A stretch of 33,098 nucleotides of DNA from contig JAAZZQ010000044.1 in NCBI GenBank assembly GCA_014239155.1, positions 1 through 33,098 on the forward strand, written 5' to 3'. Of the stretch, positions 1 through 8,127 are shown piece by piece. Within the stretch, counting starts at the first letter, position 1. The number at the start of each line of letters is the position of its first letter. A program made the translations under genes and the position numbers. A model generated the notes under the pieces. It was not told where the DNA came from. It saw only the letters and a program-made list of their open reading frames with translations, and searched no databases. Origin of the DNA: Lachnospiraceae bacterium. Its GTDB lineage: Bacteria > Bacillota > Clostridia > Lachnospirales > Lachnospiraceae.

Positions 1-49
1 CTCTTTCATCATCACTGAGCTTAATAATGTAAGTTTTAGGTCTTGCCAT
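1..49 (-). CDS. 5' end of a transposase-like ORF (cut by window edge)
   Basis: Only the first 16 codons lie in the window, read leftward from an ATG at 49-47: MARPKTYIIKLSDDER. A GGTGGTGG stretch sits just upstream as a possible ribosome binding site. This opening (basic, Pro, then a short strand followed by charged residues) resembles the N-terminus of IS630-family transposases and related helix-turn-helix proteins. With so few residues that is a guess. The rest of the gene and the element ends are outside the window, so intactness cannot be judged. Confidence 0.4.
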   Translation of the reverse strand, partial: MARPKTYIIKLSDDER

Positions 50-195
50 AATCGCCACCACCGTTTCTTTTTAGTATAACATGGGAGGGCAATATATGGA
101 AGAACTATTTTACTAAGTATAAACCGGTCACTACACTAGTATAATCTAACAGAACAAATTGTGCAAGTCTTAGATCGGCTTTTAAGTTCGTTTTT

Positions 196-365
196 GTTAC
201 AGTTCAGCTCAGGACTTTGCACTTGCTGCAAATTATGGCTTTATAAGCCACGTGAAACAGTGTTGCGGTTGAGAAGCATCAAGCCACGGTACGTGGCTTT
301 GACACCACGAAGTGGTTTTGCATGGCTTGATGTTTGTAACAGGAAGCCAAGGGCTGAACTGTTAC
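196..365. repeat. nested inverted repeats upstream of the HD-GYP gene
   Basis: A gene-free stretch is packed with dyads. The outer arms ACAGTTCAGC (199-208) and GCTGAACTGT (353-362) are perfect complements, with two further pairs outside one mismatch. Inside are TTTGCA/TGCAAA (216-221/227-232), TGGCTT/AAGCCA (236-241/245-250), AAGCCACG/CGTGGCTT (281-288/292-299), CCAC/GTGG (305-308/312-315), and the longer alternative CATCAAGCCA/TGGCTTGATG (277-286/323-332). The block ends before the promoter at 395-423, so it is not in that gene's leader. It could be a separate structured RNA or a small palindromic (MITE-like) element. No known riboswitch consensus was recognised. Confidence 0.6.
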
Positions 366-394
366 CCGTAACGCTTTTGAAAATACAATTTCAG

Positions 395-423
395 TTGATT
401 TTATGCCAATTTTGCGCTATACT
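395..423 (+). promoter_or_regulatory. sigma-A promoter for the HD-GYP gene
   Basis: TTGATT (395-400), a 17-nt spacer and TATACT (418-423). Transcription would start near 430, about 25 nt before the ATG at 455. This supports starting the gene at 455 rather than at the much earlier in-frame ATG. Confidence 0.65.
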
Positions 424-454
424 TTTCCTCGAAAATAGAGAGTGGGGAGTTTGT

Positions 455-1903
455 ATGCGCTATATTAAAATGAAAAATGCCAAACCAGGCATGTGTCTTG
501 CATACAATATGTATGATGCTGACGGGCATACGCTAATTTGCAAAGGCAGTGTGCTTTCTGAATTTTATATTGAAAAGTTATATGAATATGGATTTGATGG
601 AGTTTATATTGATGATACGCTCTCGCAGGATATCTGCATAGAACCTGTAATCAGCTCGGAACTTCGGACAGAAGGATTAATTAACGTGCGCAACAGCGAT
701 ATTGATGGCTGTAAAAATGTTGCTAAAAAGATTGTAGATCAGGTGTTAGAGAGTGGTACGCTGTCATTAGATTTGACGGACCTTAGATGTTTTGATGGCT
801 ATACTTATGCGCATTCTGTCAATGTGGCAGTGCTTTCCTGCATTATTGGATTTGGTCAGAAGATGAATGAGGAGGCACTTGAACAGTTAGTGATAGCAGG
901 ACTTTTGCATGATTTAGGCAAGTTGGTGATCCCATTAGAGATTTTAAATAAACCATCAAGATTAACAAATGAAGAGTATGAGATTATGAAGACACATTCC
1001 ACACTTTCCTATGAGATAATCAAGGAGCGTTGGGATATTTCTGCACAGGTAAAGACAGCAGTGTTATATCACCATGAAAATGTTGATGGCAGCGGTTATC
1101 CAGAGGGAATTGACGGTGATAGCATGACGATTTTTACTAAGATATTACATGTGGCAGATGTGTATGATGCACTGGTGTCAAGGCGTCCTTACAAAAACCC
1201 ATATCCCCCTTATGAGGCGTGTGAGTATTTAATGGGGGCGGGAGGAATCTTGTTTGACCCAAAAGTGGTGGAGACATTGCTGCGGTATGTGCCATTGTAT
1301 CCAAAAGGAACACAGGTGGAATTGTCTGATGGAAGACAGGCAATTATTGTAGAGAATGCGGGGAGTAGAAATCTAAGACCTTTGATAAGAGTTCTGGATG
1401 GAACAATGATTGACTTGCTAAATCCTGCATATTATAATTTGACTATTTTGCGGAGTGCAAGTGAGGAGATTGTCGATCCCTATGTGGAGGAAGAGGAACG
1501 CCGCAAAATGCTTACACCGTCAAAGAAATATCGAATTATGCTCATTGATGATGTGCTAGTTAATCTTCAAACAATTCGAGGATTTTTACAAAATGCATAT
1601 GAACTGAGTCTTTTGACCTCTGTCCGGCAGGCACTGTTATATTTAAAGCGGCAGACAGAGCCAGATTTAATTATTTTGGATATGGATATGCCAGAGATGA
1701 GTGGTATTGACGCTGCTGCCAGGATAAGAGCACTTGTAGGAGATGCAATTCCTGTGCTGTTTGTGATAGATAATTATGATAAGGAAGTCGTTGCACAATG
1801 TAGGAAGGCAGGCGCCGCAGGTTATATTGTGCGTCCTTATAAGCCAGCCTATGTAAAAGCAGAAATTAAGCGAATTTTATCCGGGCAAAAAATTATCGAA
1901 TAA
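455..1903 (+). CDS. HD-GYP phosphodiesterase-like protein with C-terminal receiver domain
   Basis: A predicted cytoplasmic 482-residue protein. An N-terminal segment of about 60 residues typical of clostridial HD-GYP proteins is followed by an HD-GYP domain (about 100-300) with HDLGK at H152/D153 and HHENVDGSGYPEG carrying GYP at 214-216. HD-GYP domains usually hydrolyse cyclic di-GMP. Residues from about 362 form a receiver domain with an acidic pair (LIDD) and a candidate phospho-acceptor D409 in LDMDMPEMSG. The order HD-GYP then receiver is the reverse of the common RpfG layout. The usual KP lysine is replaced (YIVRPYKP, R460) and the switch Thr/Ser position reads VLFVID, so phosphorylation signalling may be altered. 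Start 455 was chosen because the promoter lies at 395-423 and GGGGAG precedes this ATG; an in-frame extension back to 161 covers the palindrome block and looks non-coding. Confidence 0.88.
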   Translation: MRYIKMKNAKPGMCLAYNMYDADGHTLICKGSVLSEFYIEKLYEYGFDGVYIDDTLSQDICIEPVISSELRTEGLINVRNSDIDGCKNVAKKIVDQVLESGTLSLDLTDLRCFDGYTYAHSVNVAVLSCIIGFGQKMNEEALEQLVIAGLLHDLGKLVIPLEILNKPSRLTNEEYEIMKTHSTLSYEIIKERWDISAQVKTAVLYHHENVDGSGYPEGIDGDSMTIFTKILHVADVYDALVSRRPYKNPYPPYEACEYLMGAGGILFDPKVVETLLRYVPLYPKGTQVELSDGRQAIIVENAGSRNLRPLIRVLDGTMIDLLNPAYYNLTILRSASEEIVDPYVEEEERRKMLTPSKKYRIMLIDDVLVNLQTIRGFLQNAYELSLLTSVRQALLYLKRQTEPDLIILDMDMPEMSGIDAAARIRALVGDAIPVLFVIDNYDKEVVAQCRKAGAAGYIVRPYKPAYVKAEIKRILSGQKIIE

Positions 1904-1920
1904 ATTTGAGACGAAATCTA

Positions 1921-1949
1921 TTGACTTTGGTATAATTAAAAAATATAAT
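1921..1949 (+). promoter_or_regulatory. sigma-A promoter for the DEAD-box helicase
   Basis: TTGACT (1921-1926), 17-nt spacer and TATAAT (1944-1949). The expected start near 1956 lies downstream of the ATG at 1948, which rules that codon out as the initiator of the helicase. Confidence 0.75.
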
Positions 1950-1963
1950 GAACAAGTTGACTA

Positions 1964-1993
1964 GAAAGCGCATGCTTTTATGCATGCGCTTTC
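1964..1993 (+). promoter_or_regulatory. 12-bp hairpin at the 5' end of the helicase mRNA
   Basis: GAAAGCGCATGC (1964-1975) and GCATGCGCTTTC (1982-1993) are perfect complements around a 6-nt loop. The stem begins within about 10 nt of the predicted transcription start and ends 29 nt before the ATG at 2023. There is no U-tract, so it is not a terminator. A 5'-terminal stem-loop can protect mRNA from 5' decay or control leader unwinding; an autoregulatory role for a helicase target is an inference. Confidence 0.65.
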
Positions 1994-2022
1994 ATTGCGT
2001 ATTGAAAGGAATTTACAAAAAT

Positions 2023-3624
2023 ATGGAAACTTTAAAATTTAATGAACTCAATATAAGTCCTGAAATCGTTCGGGGAGTGAGAGATATGGGTTTTGAGGAG
2101 ACATCACCCATACAGAGCAAAGCGATTCCGATTGCGATGGCAGGTGCAGATATTATTGGTCAGGCACAGACAGGAACTGGAAAGACGGCTGCTTTTGGCA
2201 TTCCAGTGCTTGAGAAGGTAAAAAGAGAATTGAAATATCCGCAGACCTTAATTTTATGCCCGACAAGGGAACTGGCAGTGCAGGCAGCGGAAGAAATTCG
2301 CAAACTTGCCAAGTATATGCATGGTGTGAAAGTTCTTCCTGTTTATGGAGGACAGGATATTACAAAGCAGATTCGCGCGCTCAAGGGAACGCAGATTATT
2401 ATTGGTACACCAGGCCGTGTGATGGATCATCTTCGCCGCAAGACAATTCGATGTGAATATGTGGATACCATTGTGCTAGACGAGGCAGATGAGATGCTCA
2501 ATATGGGATTTCGCGAGGATATTGAAACAGTGCTCACCTATATACCAAACAAAGACCGACAAACGATTTTATTCTCGGCTACCATGCCGCAAGCGATTTT
2601 GGATATTACCAAGAATTATCAAAAATCAGATGCAAAGATCGTTAAGGTTGTGAAAAAAGAGTTAACTGTGCCAATGATTGAACAATACTATATCGATATA
2701 AAACGAAAGGACAAAGTGGAAGTGCTTTGTCGCCTGCTCGATTATTATGAGCCAAAGCTTTCGTTGGTATTTTGCAATACCAAAAAGATGGTGGATGATT
2801 TGACGGAGGTATTAAAAGGCAGAGGATATTTTGCAGAAGGATTACACGGAGATATGAGTCAGGCGCAGCGCGACCGTGTAATGAAAGGTTTTCGAGATGG
2901 CAAGACAGATATTTTGATTGCAACGGATGTGGCAGCCCGCGGAATTGACGTGGATGATGTGGAGGCAGTGTTTAACTATGACATTCCTCAAGAAGATGAA
3001 TACTATGTACATCGAATTGGCAGAACTGGTCGAGCAGGGCGCATGGGGCGTTCTTTTACCTTTGCAAAAGGTAAGGAAGTCTATAAAATAAAAAATATTA
3101 TGCGTTATTGTAAGACGAAAATTTATGCAATGCCAGTGCCATCGCGCAATGATGTCAATCAAATTAGAATAGAAAGGGCAATGAACAAAATTGAAACGAT
3201 AATTGAGGAGGAAGATTTGACTTCCATGACGAATGCAATTGAGAAACAGATAAATACCTCAAAGCACACAGCGATGGACATTGCAGCGGCTTTTCTAAAA
3301 ATGTACATGGGACAGCTAAATGACAACAGCGATTCCAATACAAAATATGCATTGGATAATACTCGCGCGGAGGAAGAAGGAATGACGCGTCTTTTTATCA
3401 ATATTGGAAAGGCGCAGAAGGTGAAGGCGAAAGATATTTTGGGTGCCATTGCAGGCGAAGCGAATATCCCCGGAAAGTTAGTGGGCGCAATTGACTTGTA
3501 CGATAAGTATACATTTGTGGAAGTACCAAAGGAGAATGCGGCAAAGGTGCTTGCGGCGATGAAGAACGTAAAAATTAAAGGAAAAATAATTCATATTGAG
3601 CCGGCAAACGCCAAGTGTGAGTAG
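2023..3624 (+). CDS. DEAD-box ATP-dependent RNA helicase (DeaD/CshA/DbpA-like)
   Basis: A 533-residue cytoplasmic helicase that unwinds RNA duplexes, with family roles in ribosome assembly, RNA decay and cold adaptation. Motifs in order: a Q-motif region ending SPIQSKAIP, motif I AQTGTGKT, PTRELAVQ, motif II DEAD (LDEADEML), motif III SAT, ATDVAARGID and motif VI HRIGRTGRAGR. The last about 75 residues (from TRLFINIGKAQ) look like the RRM-type RNA-binding domain of DbpA/CsdA proteins. The start at 2023 has AAAGGA 12 nt upstream and lies after the promoter. It appears to be a single-gene transcript, with a dyad overlapping the stop codon. Assignment to a particular paralogue is not possible from motifs alone. 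Confidence 0.93.
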   Translation: METLKFNELNISPEIVRGVRDMGFEETSPIQSKAIPIAMAGADIIGQAQTGTGKTAAFGIPVLEKVKRELKYPQTLILCPTRELAVQAAEEIRKLAKYMHGVKVLPVYGGQDITKQIRALKGTQIIIGTPGRVMDHLRRKTIRCEYVDTIVLDEADEMLNMGFREDIETVLTYIPNKDRQTILFSATMPQAILDITKNYQKSDAKIVKVVKKELTVPMIEQYYIDIKRKDKVEVLCRLLDYYEPKLSLVFCNTKKMVDDLTEVLKGRGYFAEGLHGDMSQAQRDRVMKGFRDGKTDILIATDVAARGIDVDDVEAVFNYDIPQEDEYYVHRIGRTGRAGRMGRSFTFAKGKEVYKIKNIMRYCKTKIYAMPVPSRNDVNQIRIERAMNKIETIIEEEDLTSMTNAIEKQINTSKHTAMDIAAAFLKMYMGQLNDNSDSNTKYALDNTRAEEEGMTRLFINIGKAQKVKAKDILGAIAGEANIPGKLVGAIDLYDKYTFVEVPKENAAKVLAAMKNVKIKGKIIHIEPANAKCE

Positions 3625-3644
3625 GGGAAAGTTTTCCCCCTACT
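3620..3644. terminator. dyad between convergent helicase and blaR1-like genes
   Basis: AGTAGGGG (3620-3627) pairs with CCCCTACT (3637-3644), and AAA/TTT can extend the stem inward. The dyad overlaps the helicase stop codon and ends 13 nt before the convergent gene's stop. No clear U-tract follows on either strand, so termination is likely but not certain. A very similar GTAGGGGAAG dyad separates aspS and pdaA. Confidence 0.5.
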
Positions 3645-3657
3645 TGCATAGAAGTGT

Positions 3658-5778
3658 TTAATTTGGGATTTGTGGAATTTGTGGGATTTGTTCAGGTTGT
3701 GGAATCTGTTGGTCAAGCTTTTGCAGTATTTCTTTTTTACTGATATAAGGAGAGAGTTTATCATACATGGAAAACGTCACTACGCCGCCGCTCTCCATAA
3801 ATTTTGACAGACAGTTTTCTATTTGCGTGTCATTTAGATAAGGAAGCACTGCTATAAACACATCACTATATTCTTCTTGGGGCACATATTGCAACAGTTC
3901 TGTGATAGATTCACCTTGCAGATAGGGGCACAACTCTGTAATAGCATCGGCATTCAGCGGCGCAATGTTTCCTTTTTGTAAAGCTTCTATTAGATATTGA
4001 CTTGATAAGGTACTGTCAGAATATAGAAAAAAGTCATAGAGTTCTTCTGTAGTAAAATCAGTTTTTGCATCTAATAAGGAATGAAAAATCTCACTTGCAT
4101 CTTTGGCATCTAAATAATATAGCGCGTCAATAATTTTTGCTTTGTTGTAAGATTCTAAAGGTATCATGCCATCTTTCATCTGTGTGATATATTCTTCTTG
4201 CTCAGAATAAGAAATTTTTTCAAATGAGCTTGCCTTTAAGCTGGAATAGTCGATAATAAGGTCTGTTAGTTTCGCTCCCTGTCCAACCATTTTTAGGACA
4301 TTTCTGCCCTGTTTCATCGAAATGGTCTGTGTGGTATCAGCACCCGTCTCATTGATTGTATAAATACTTTTGTCCGGTGCAATATGGACAATTTTAAATT
4401 TGCCTTTTGACAGTGTAAACGAAGAAGTTATTTTAACATTGACATCTTTGTCAGCGTAGGCGACTAAAAATGTGTCAGAACCATATAGCACAAATCCAGA
4501 TACTGTAATCTTGTTGTCGCCTCCTTTATAATGATAGGCACCCCAATTTTCCAGAATGTCTTTGTCAGCAAGCAAGATGTCATCATCATAGACTTTCCAT
4601 GCATCGCTCGTTTTATCGGGACTCGAAAAATTATCCACAAAACTGGTGGAGGAGGTTAGCGAGCTTAAAGCTCTTGAAAAGAAGTTTTTTTCTTCGGAAG
4701 CAGTGTCTTTTGTGCTGTGAGAAGTTGTGGTATCCGAAGAAATCCATACAGGGCTACAAGCGGTGAACAACAGTGCGATTCCCAAGGTACATGTGGAGAG
4801 TAACAGCCGCAAACGAGGCACTTTTTTGTAGTGTAGAATATGGTTAAGGCGTTTTTTCAAGTCCTTTTTATTTTGCAACAAAGTTGTGGAAAATACATTT
4901 TCCTTCCTATCAATTGTCTGTTCTGCAGTGTCCAAAAGTATATTTCCATAAAGTTGTTTCCCAAATGTAGTAAGTTGCGCCAGAATTTGTTCATCACATG
5001 AGAGCTCGCAATCACTGCTGATAAGTTTGTTGATTCGATACAAAAACGGGTTAAACCAATGAATGCAGAGTAACAGTTGACAGACCCATTTGTAAAGCAA
5101 ATCTTTTCTTGCAATATGAATTAGTTCATGATGAAGGATTAGTTTAAGCGATGTCAAATCTTTTTCCTTAGAAAAGTCTTTTGGAAGAAAAATAACAGGA
5201 TTCCACAGACCAATTGTCACAGGACCAAAAATCGTAGAACTTTCATAGAGCGCAGGCGGCTGGTGTACATTAAGCTTTGCGCAGAGAAAGTTTTCTAGGT
5301 TTATGATAGAATTGTCTGTAATACGAATGCAGTTCTTTTTAACTGTCTTAAGAAAATAAGCATAACGCAAAAGACTGTCAAAAAGAATGATTACGGCAAC
5401 GAAAAACCAGATAGATACAATGGTATTGAATCGATTTTGCAGAACTTTTGTCACTTGATTTGACTTGGGAGCTTGGGGGGATACAGTTGTGCTTATCAAC
5501 TCTTTTTTGGCTGTTGCGTTGACCATCGTATTATGGGAAGTATCTGTATTGACAAAGTTTGCACTGGTGTTTGCAGCGTGTTTTATGGGCATTTCGGCAA
5601 AGAAATTGGTCTCAAAATGAAATGGAATAAGCAGCCGCGCAACAACAAGCAGCCAGATATAATAGTTCCATTTCTTAGAGAAATATTTTTCGGTCAAAGG
5701 ATGCAGGATTGCGATTAGAAGTCCAACCAGTGTTCCGGACAGGGACAAAGATAGAACAATTATAAAAAGTTGTCTCAT
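3658..5778 (-). CDS. BlaR1/MecR1-like M56 membrane metallopeptidase sensor
   Basis: A 706-residue membrane protein encoded 13 nt downstream of a BlaI-type repressor. N-terminal hydrophobic segments surround an M56 zinc-protease region with HELIH at 217-221 and a downstream ELSCDEQIL that would give the third ligand. A further hydrophobic segment, ending in TACSP, leads to a large extracytoplasmic part. In BlaR1 this part is a penicillin-binding sensor. Here no transpeptidase-type SxxK or KTG layout is evident. Instead there is a Ser/Thr-rich linker, a beta-rich segment and an alpha-helical repeat-like stretch, ending in a Pro-Gln-Ile repeat. The protein probably senses something other than a beta-lactam and inactivates the neighbouring repressor by proteolysis; the ligand is unknown. 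The start at 5778 has GGAGG 7 nt upstream. Confidence 0.85.
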   Translation of the reverse strand: MRQLFIIVLSLSLSGTLVGLLIAILHPLTEKYFSKKWNYYIWLLVVARLLIPFHFETNFFAEMPIKHAANTSANFVNTDTSHNTMVNATAKKELISTTVSPQAPKSNQVTKVLQNRFNTIVSIWFFVAVIILFDSLLRYAYFLKTVKKNCIRITDNSIINLENFLCAKLNVHQPPALYESSTIFGPVTIGLWNPVIFLPKDFSKEKDLTSLKLILHHELIHIARKDLLYKWVCQLLLCIHWFNPFLYRINKLISSDCELSCDEQILAQLTTFGKQLYGNILLDTAEQTIDRKENVFSTTLLQNKKDLKKRLNHILHYKKVPRLRLLLSTCTLGIALLFTACSPVWISSDTTTSHSTKDTASEEKNFFSRALSSLTSSTSFVDNFSSPDKTSDAWKVYDDDILLADKDILENWGAYHYKGGDNKITVSGFVLYGSDTFLVAYADKDVNVKITSSFTLSKGKFKIVHIAPDKSIYTINETGADTTQTISMKQGRNVLKMVGQGAKLTDLIIDYSSLKASSFEKISYSEQEEYITQMKDGMIPLESYNKAKIIDALYYLDAKDASEIFHSLLDAKTDFTTEELYDFFLYSDSTLSSQYLIEALQKGNIAPLNADAITELCPYLQGESITELLQYVPQEEYSDVFIAVLPYLNDTQIENCLSKFMESGGVVTFSMYDKLSPYISKKEILQKLDQQIPQPEQIPQIPQIPN

Positions 5779-5791
5779 AAAACGCCTCCAA

Positions 5792-6163
5792 TTATAAATT
5801 TTGATTAAAATAGTCGCGCAGTTCTTCAATCTCTTTTTTGGTCAAGGCATTGCTGTCAACGAGCGCAGCCGCCAGATTTTTTGTGCGCCCCTTAAAAAAC
5901 TTATTGACAAAGCTGTTGGTTTCCGCCAAAACATATTCCTCGCGTTTTATACAGGGAGAATAATAATATACCTCACGCTTTTCCTGCATAAGTGCCCCTT
6001 TTTTTACAAGCCGTTGGATTAGGGTTAGGATGGTTGTGCGCTCCCAAGCTTTATGTTCAGTTAAGATGCTGCGGATTTCTCCGGCGTTTAGGGCTTTGTT
6101 TGCAGTCCACAGAACTTCTAAAATTTCTAGTTCTGCGTCAGATATTGATATTTTCGATTCCAT
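5792..6163 (-). CDS. BlaI/MecI/CopY-family transcriptional repressor
   Basis: A 123-residue winged-helix repressor. The N-terminal part (ISDAELEILEVLWTANKALNAGEI) and WERTTILTLIQRLVKKG match the BlaI DNA-binding fold, and the C-terminal part is the dimerisation helix region. Family members bind TACA/TGTA dyads as dimers and are inactivated by proteolytic cleavage once the partner M56 protein is activated. It is the first gene of a two-gene operon with the blaR1-like gene, and an operator-like dyad covers its own promoter, so autorepression is expected. An AAAGGAG ribosome binding site precedes the ATG. Confidence 0.9.
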   Translation of the reverse strand: MESKISISDAELEILEVLWTANKALNAGEIRSILTEHKAWERTTILTLIQRLVKKGALMQEKREVYYYSPCIKREEYVLAETNSFVNKFFKGRTKNLAAALVDSNALTKKEIEELRDYFNQNL

Positions 6164-6203
6164 AATAAAAGCTCCTTTCTGTAAAAAATAATTATGACTA
6201 CTC

Positions 6204-6246
6204 CTGTAGACAACTATAGTTTACAATTGTAGACAGAAAATGTCAA
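6204..6246 (-). promoter_or_regulatory. blaI promoter overlapped by a BlaI-type operator
   Basis: On the minus strand, TTGACA (6246-6241), a 17-nt spacer and TAAACT (6223-6218). Over the -10 and spacer lies a dyad with outer TGTA and TACA arms around the palindrome AACTATAGTT (6212-6221), followed by a second TGTAGACA copy ending at 6235. TGTA/TACA half-sites are the signature of BlaI/MecI operators. The layout predicts autorepression of blaI-blaR1. Confidence 0.65.
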
Positions 6247-6260
6247 GAAGAAATAAAATA

Positions 6261-6289
6261 TTGACACTATTTTTTAATGATGCTAGTAT
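6261..6289 (+). promoter_or_regulatory. sigma-A promoter for aspS with extended -10
   Basis: TTGACA (6261-6266), 17-nt spacer and TAGTAT (6284-6289) preceded by TG at 6281-6282 (TGN extension). The start would be near 6296. It runs back-to-back with the blaI promoter, the two -35 boxes being only 14 bp apart. Confidence 0.65.
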
Positions 6290-6321
6290 TATACTCACAG
6301 TAACAAGCATGGCGGATAGAT

Positions 6322-8118
6322 ATGACAATATTATTAGGAAAGGACAATGCAAAAATGCAGGGACGTACACATAATTGTAACCAGTTGCGATTGGAAAATG
6401 TAGGAGAGGAAGTAACGCTTGTCGGGTGGTATGACAATCTGCGCAAGGTTAGTAAAAATTTAGGGTTTTTGGTATTGCGGGATTTTTATGGAAAGACGCA
6501 GATTGTGGTTGAGACAGAGGAAATTATGGCTCAGATTGATGCTGTCAACAATGAGTCAACGTTGGAGATTGTTGGAATTGTGCGGGAGCGCAGCGCCAAA
6601 AATCCTAAGATGGAAACGGGAGATATTGAGATTGTGCCATCAAAAGTCACAGTTCTTGGAAAGTGTCAATATAATGAGTTGCCTTTCCAGATTGATCATT
6701 CCAAGGAGGCAGATGAGAACACGCGATTAAAATATCGTTATCTGGATTTGCGCAATCCTGCTGTCAAGGCAAAGATTGTGCTTAGAAGCAAGATTGTTGC
6801 AGACTTGCGCACGGCAATGATTGGGCATGATTTTATGGAGATTACCACGCCAATATTGACTTGTTCTTCGCCGGAGGGGGCACGTGACTATCTTGTGCCG
6901 TCAAGGAATCACCCGGGAAAGTTTTATGCGCTGCCACAAGCACCACAGCAGTTTAAACAATTGTTGATGGCATCTGGATTTGACCGTTATTTCCAAATTG
7001 CGCCATGTTTTCGAGATGAGGATGCGCGCGCAGACCGTTCGCCAGGTGAATTTTATCAGCTCGATATGGAAATGGCATTTGCAAGTCAGGAAGATGTATT
7101 TGCGATTATAGAGGATGTACTGCCACCAATTTTTGCAAAGTATGGTATTTATCATGAAGTTTCCAAAGCGCCTTTTCTGAGAATCCCCTATCTGGAGGCA
7201 ATGGAAAAATACGGTTCGGACAAGCCAGATTTGCGCATTGACCTTGTGGTACAGGATGCAACGGCAGTACTTGCAGATTGTGGTTTTGAACCGTTTGCAG
7301 GAAAGACAGTGAAGGCACTTGTAGCAGAGAATTTTACAGGGACAAGAAAGCAGATTGACAAGATGTGCGCTGAGGTTGAGGTTGTGAGCGCGCAGAAAAC
7401 CTATTGGTTCCGCCTAGACGAGAACGGAGAACTTGTAGGTGGTATCTCAAAATTTGTACAGGAGAAAAAGGATGCTGTGATAGCGGCACTTGGTCTAAAA
7501 AATAATAGTTTTGTTGCACTTGCAGCAGGTGATTTCAAGACAGCGCAGAAGACAGCAGGGGTTATTAGAAAGACACTTGCAAACATGTTTGATGGGTATA
7601 TGAAAAAAGAAGCATATGCATTCTGCTGGATTATTGACTTCCCAATGTATGAGATTGGTGAAGAGTCCGGTGAATTGGAGTTCTGTCATAATCCATTCTC
7701 TATGCCGCAGGGTGGAAAAGAAGCATTAGAGACAAAAGAGCCACTTGATATTTTAGCGTATCAGTATGATTTGGTATGCAATGGCATTGAATTGTCGTCG
7801 GGTGCTGTCCGCAACCATGACCCAGAAATTATGATTAAGGCATTTCAAATTGTGGGACTTGGCGAGGAGGATGTAAAGGCAAAATTTCCAGCAATGTACA
7901 ATGCATTCTGTTATGGGGCACCGCCACACGCAGGCATTGCGCCCGGCGTAGACCGCATGGTGATGCTGATTGCAGGCGAGGAGAGCATTCGCGAGATTAT
8001 TCCATTTCCAATGAATAAGACCGCACAAGATGTGATGATGGGCGCGCCCGCATCTGTGGATGAGCGACAATTAAGAGATGTGCATATTCAGATTGTGGAA
8101 GAAAAGAAAGAATTATAA
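6322..8118 (+). CDS. aspS: aspartyl-tRNA synthetase
   Basis: A class II aminoacyl-tRNA synthetase of 598 residues that charges tRNA-Asp in the cytoplasm. It has the N-terminal OB-fold anticodon-binding domain (RTHNCNQLRLENVGEEVTLVGW), then RYRYLDLRN, motif 2 (FRDEDARADRSPGEFYQLD), a bacterial GAD-type insertion in the middle, FCWIIDFPMYE with CHNPFSMP, and motif 3 (GVDRMVMLIAG). Length fits bacterial AspRS. Two starts are possible: ATG 6322, with GGCGGA upstream, and ATG 6355 (MQGRTHN), with AGGAAAGG 11 nt upstream. The second fits the family N-terminus at least as well. The gene is monocistronic, with a dyad following the stop. Confidence 0.95.
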   Translation: MTILLGKDNAKMQGRTHNCNQLRLENVGEEVTLVGWYDNLRKVSKNLGFLVLRDFYGKTQIVVETEEIMAQIDAVNNESTLEIVGIVRERSAKNPKMETGDIEIVPSKVTVLGKCQYNELPFQIDHSKEADENTRLKYRYLDLRNPAVKAKIVLRSKIVADLRTAMIGHDFMEITTPILTCSSPEGARDYLVPSRNHPGKFYALPQAPQQFKQLLMASGFDRYFQIAPCFRDEDARADRSPGEFYQLDMEMAFASQEDVFAIIEDVLPPIFAKYGIYHEVSKAPFLRIPYLEAMEKYGSDKPDLRIDLVVQDATAVLADCGFEPFAGKTVKALVAENFTGTRKQIDKMCAEVEVVSAQKTYWFRLDENGELVGGISKFVQEKKDAVIAALGLKNNSFVALAAGDFKTAQKTAGVIRKTLANMFDGYMKKEAYAFCWIIDFPMYEIGEESGELEFCHNPFSMPQGGKEALETKEPLDILAYQYDLVCNGIELSSGAVRNHDPEIMIKAFQIVGLGEEDVKAKFPAMYNAFCYGAPPHAGIAPGVDRMVMLIAGEESIREIIPFPMNKTAQDVMMGAPASVDERQLRDVHIQIVEEKKEL

Positions 8119-8127
8119 AGAATCATA

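Noticed and set aside
196-365. A cyclic di-GMP riboswitch in front of the HD-GYP gene.
   Set aside because: The conserved core segments of known cyclic di-GMP riboswitch classes were not found, and the promoter of the gene lies downstream of the structure.
161-454. N-terminal extension of the HD-GYP protein by 98 codons.
   Set aside because: The stretch overlaps the palindrome block and the promoter, has no ribosome binding site at its start, and adds nothing resembling a domain.
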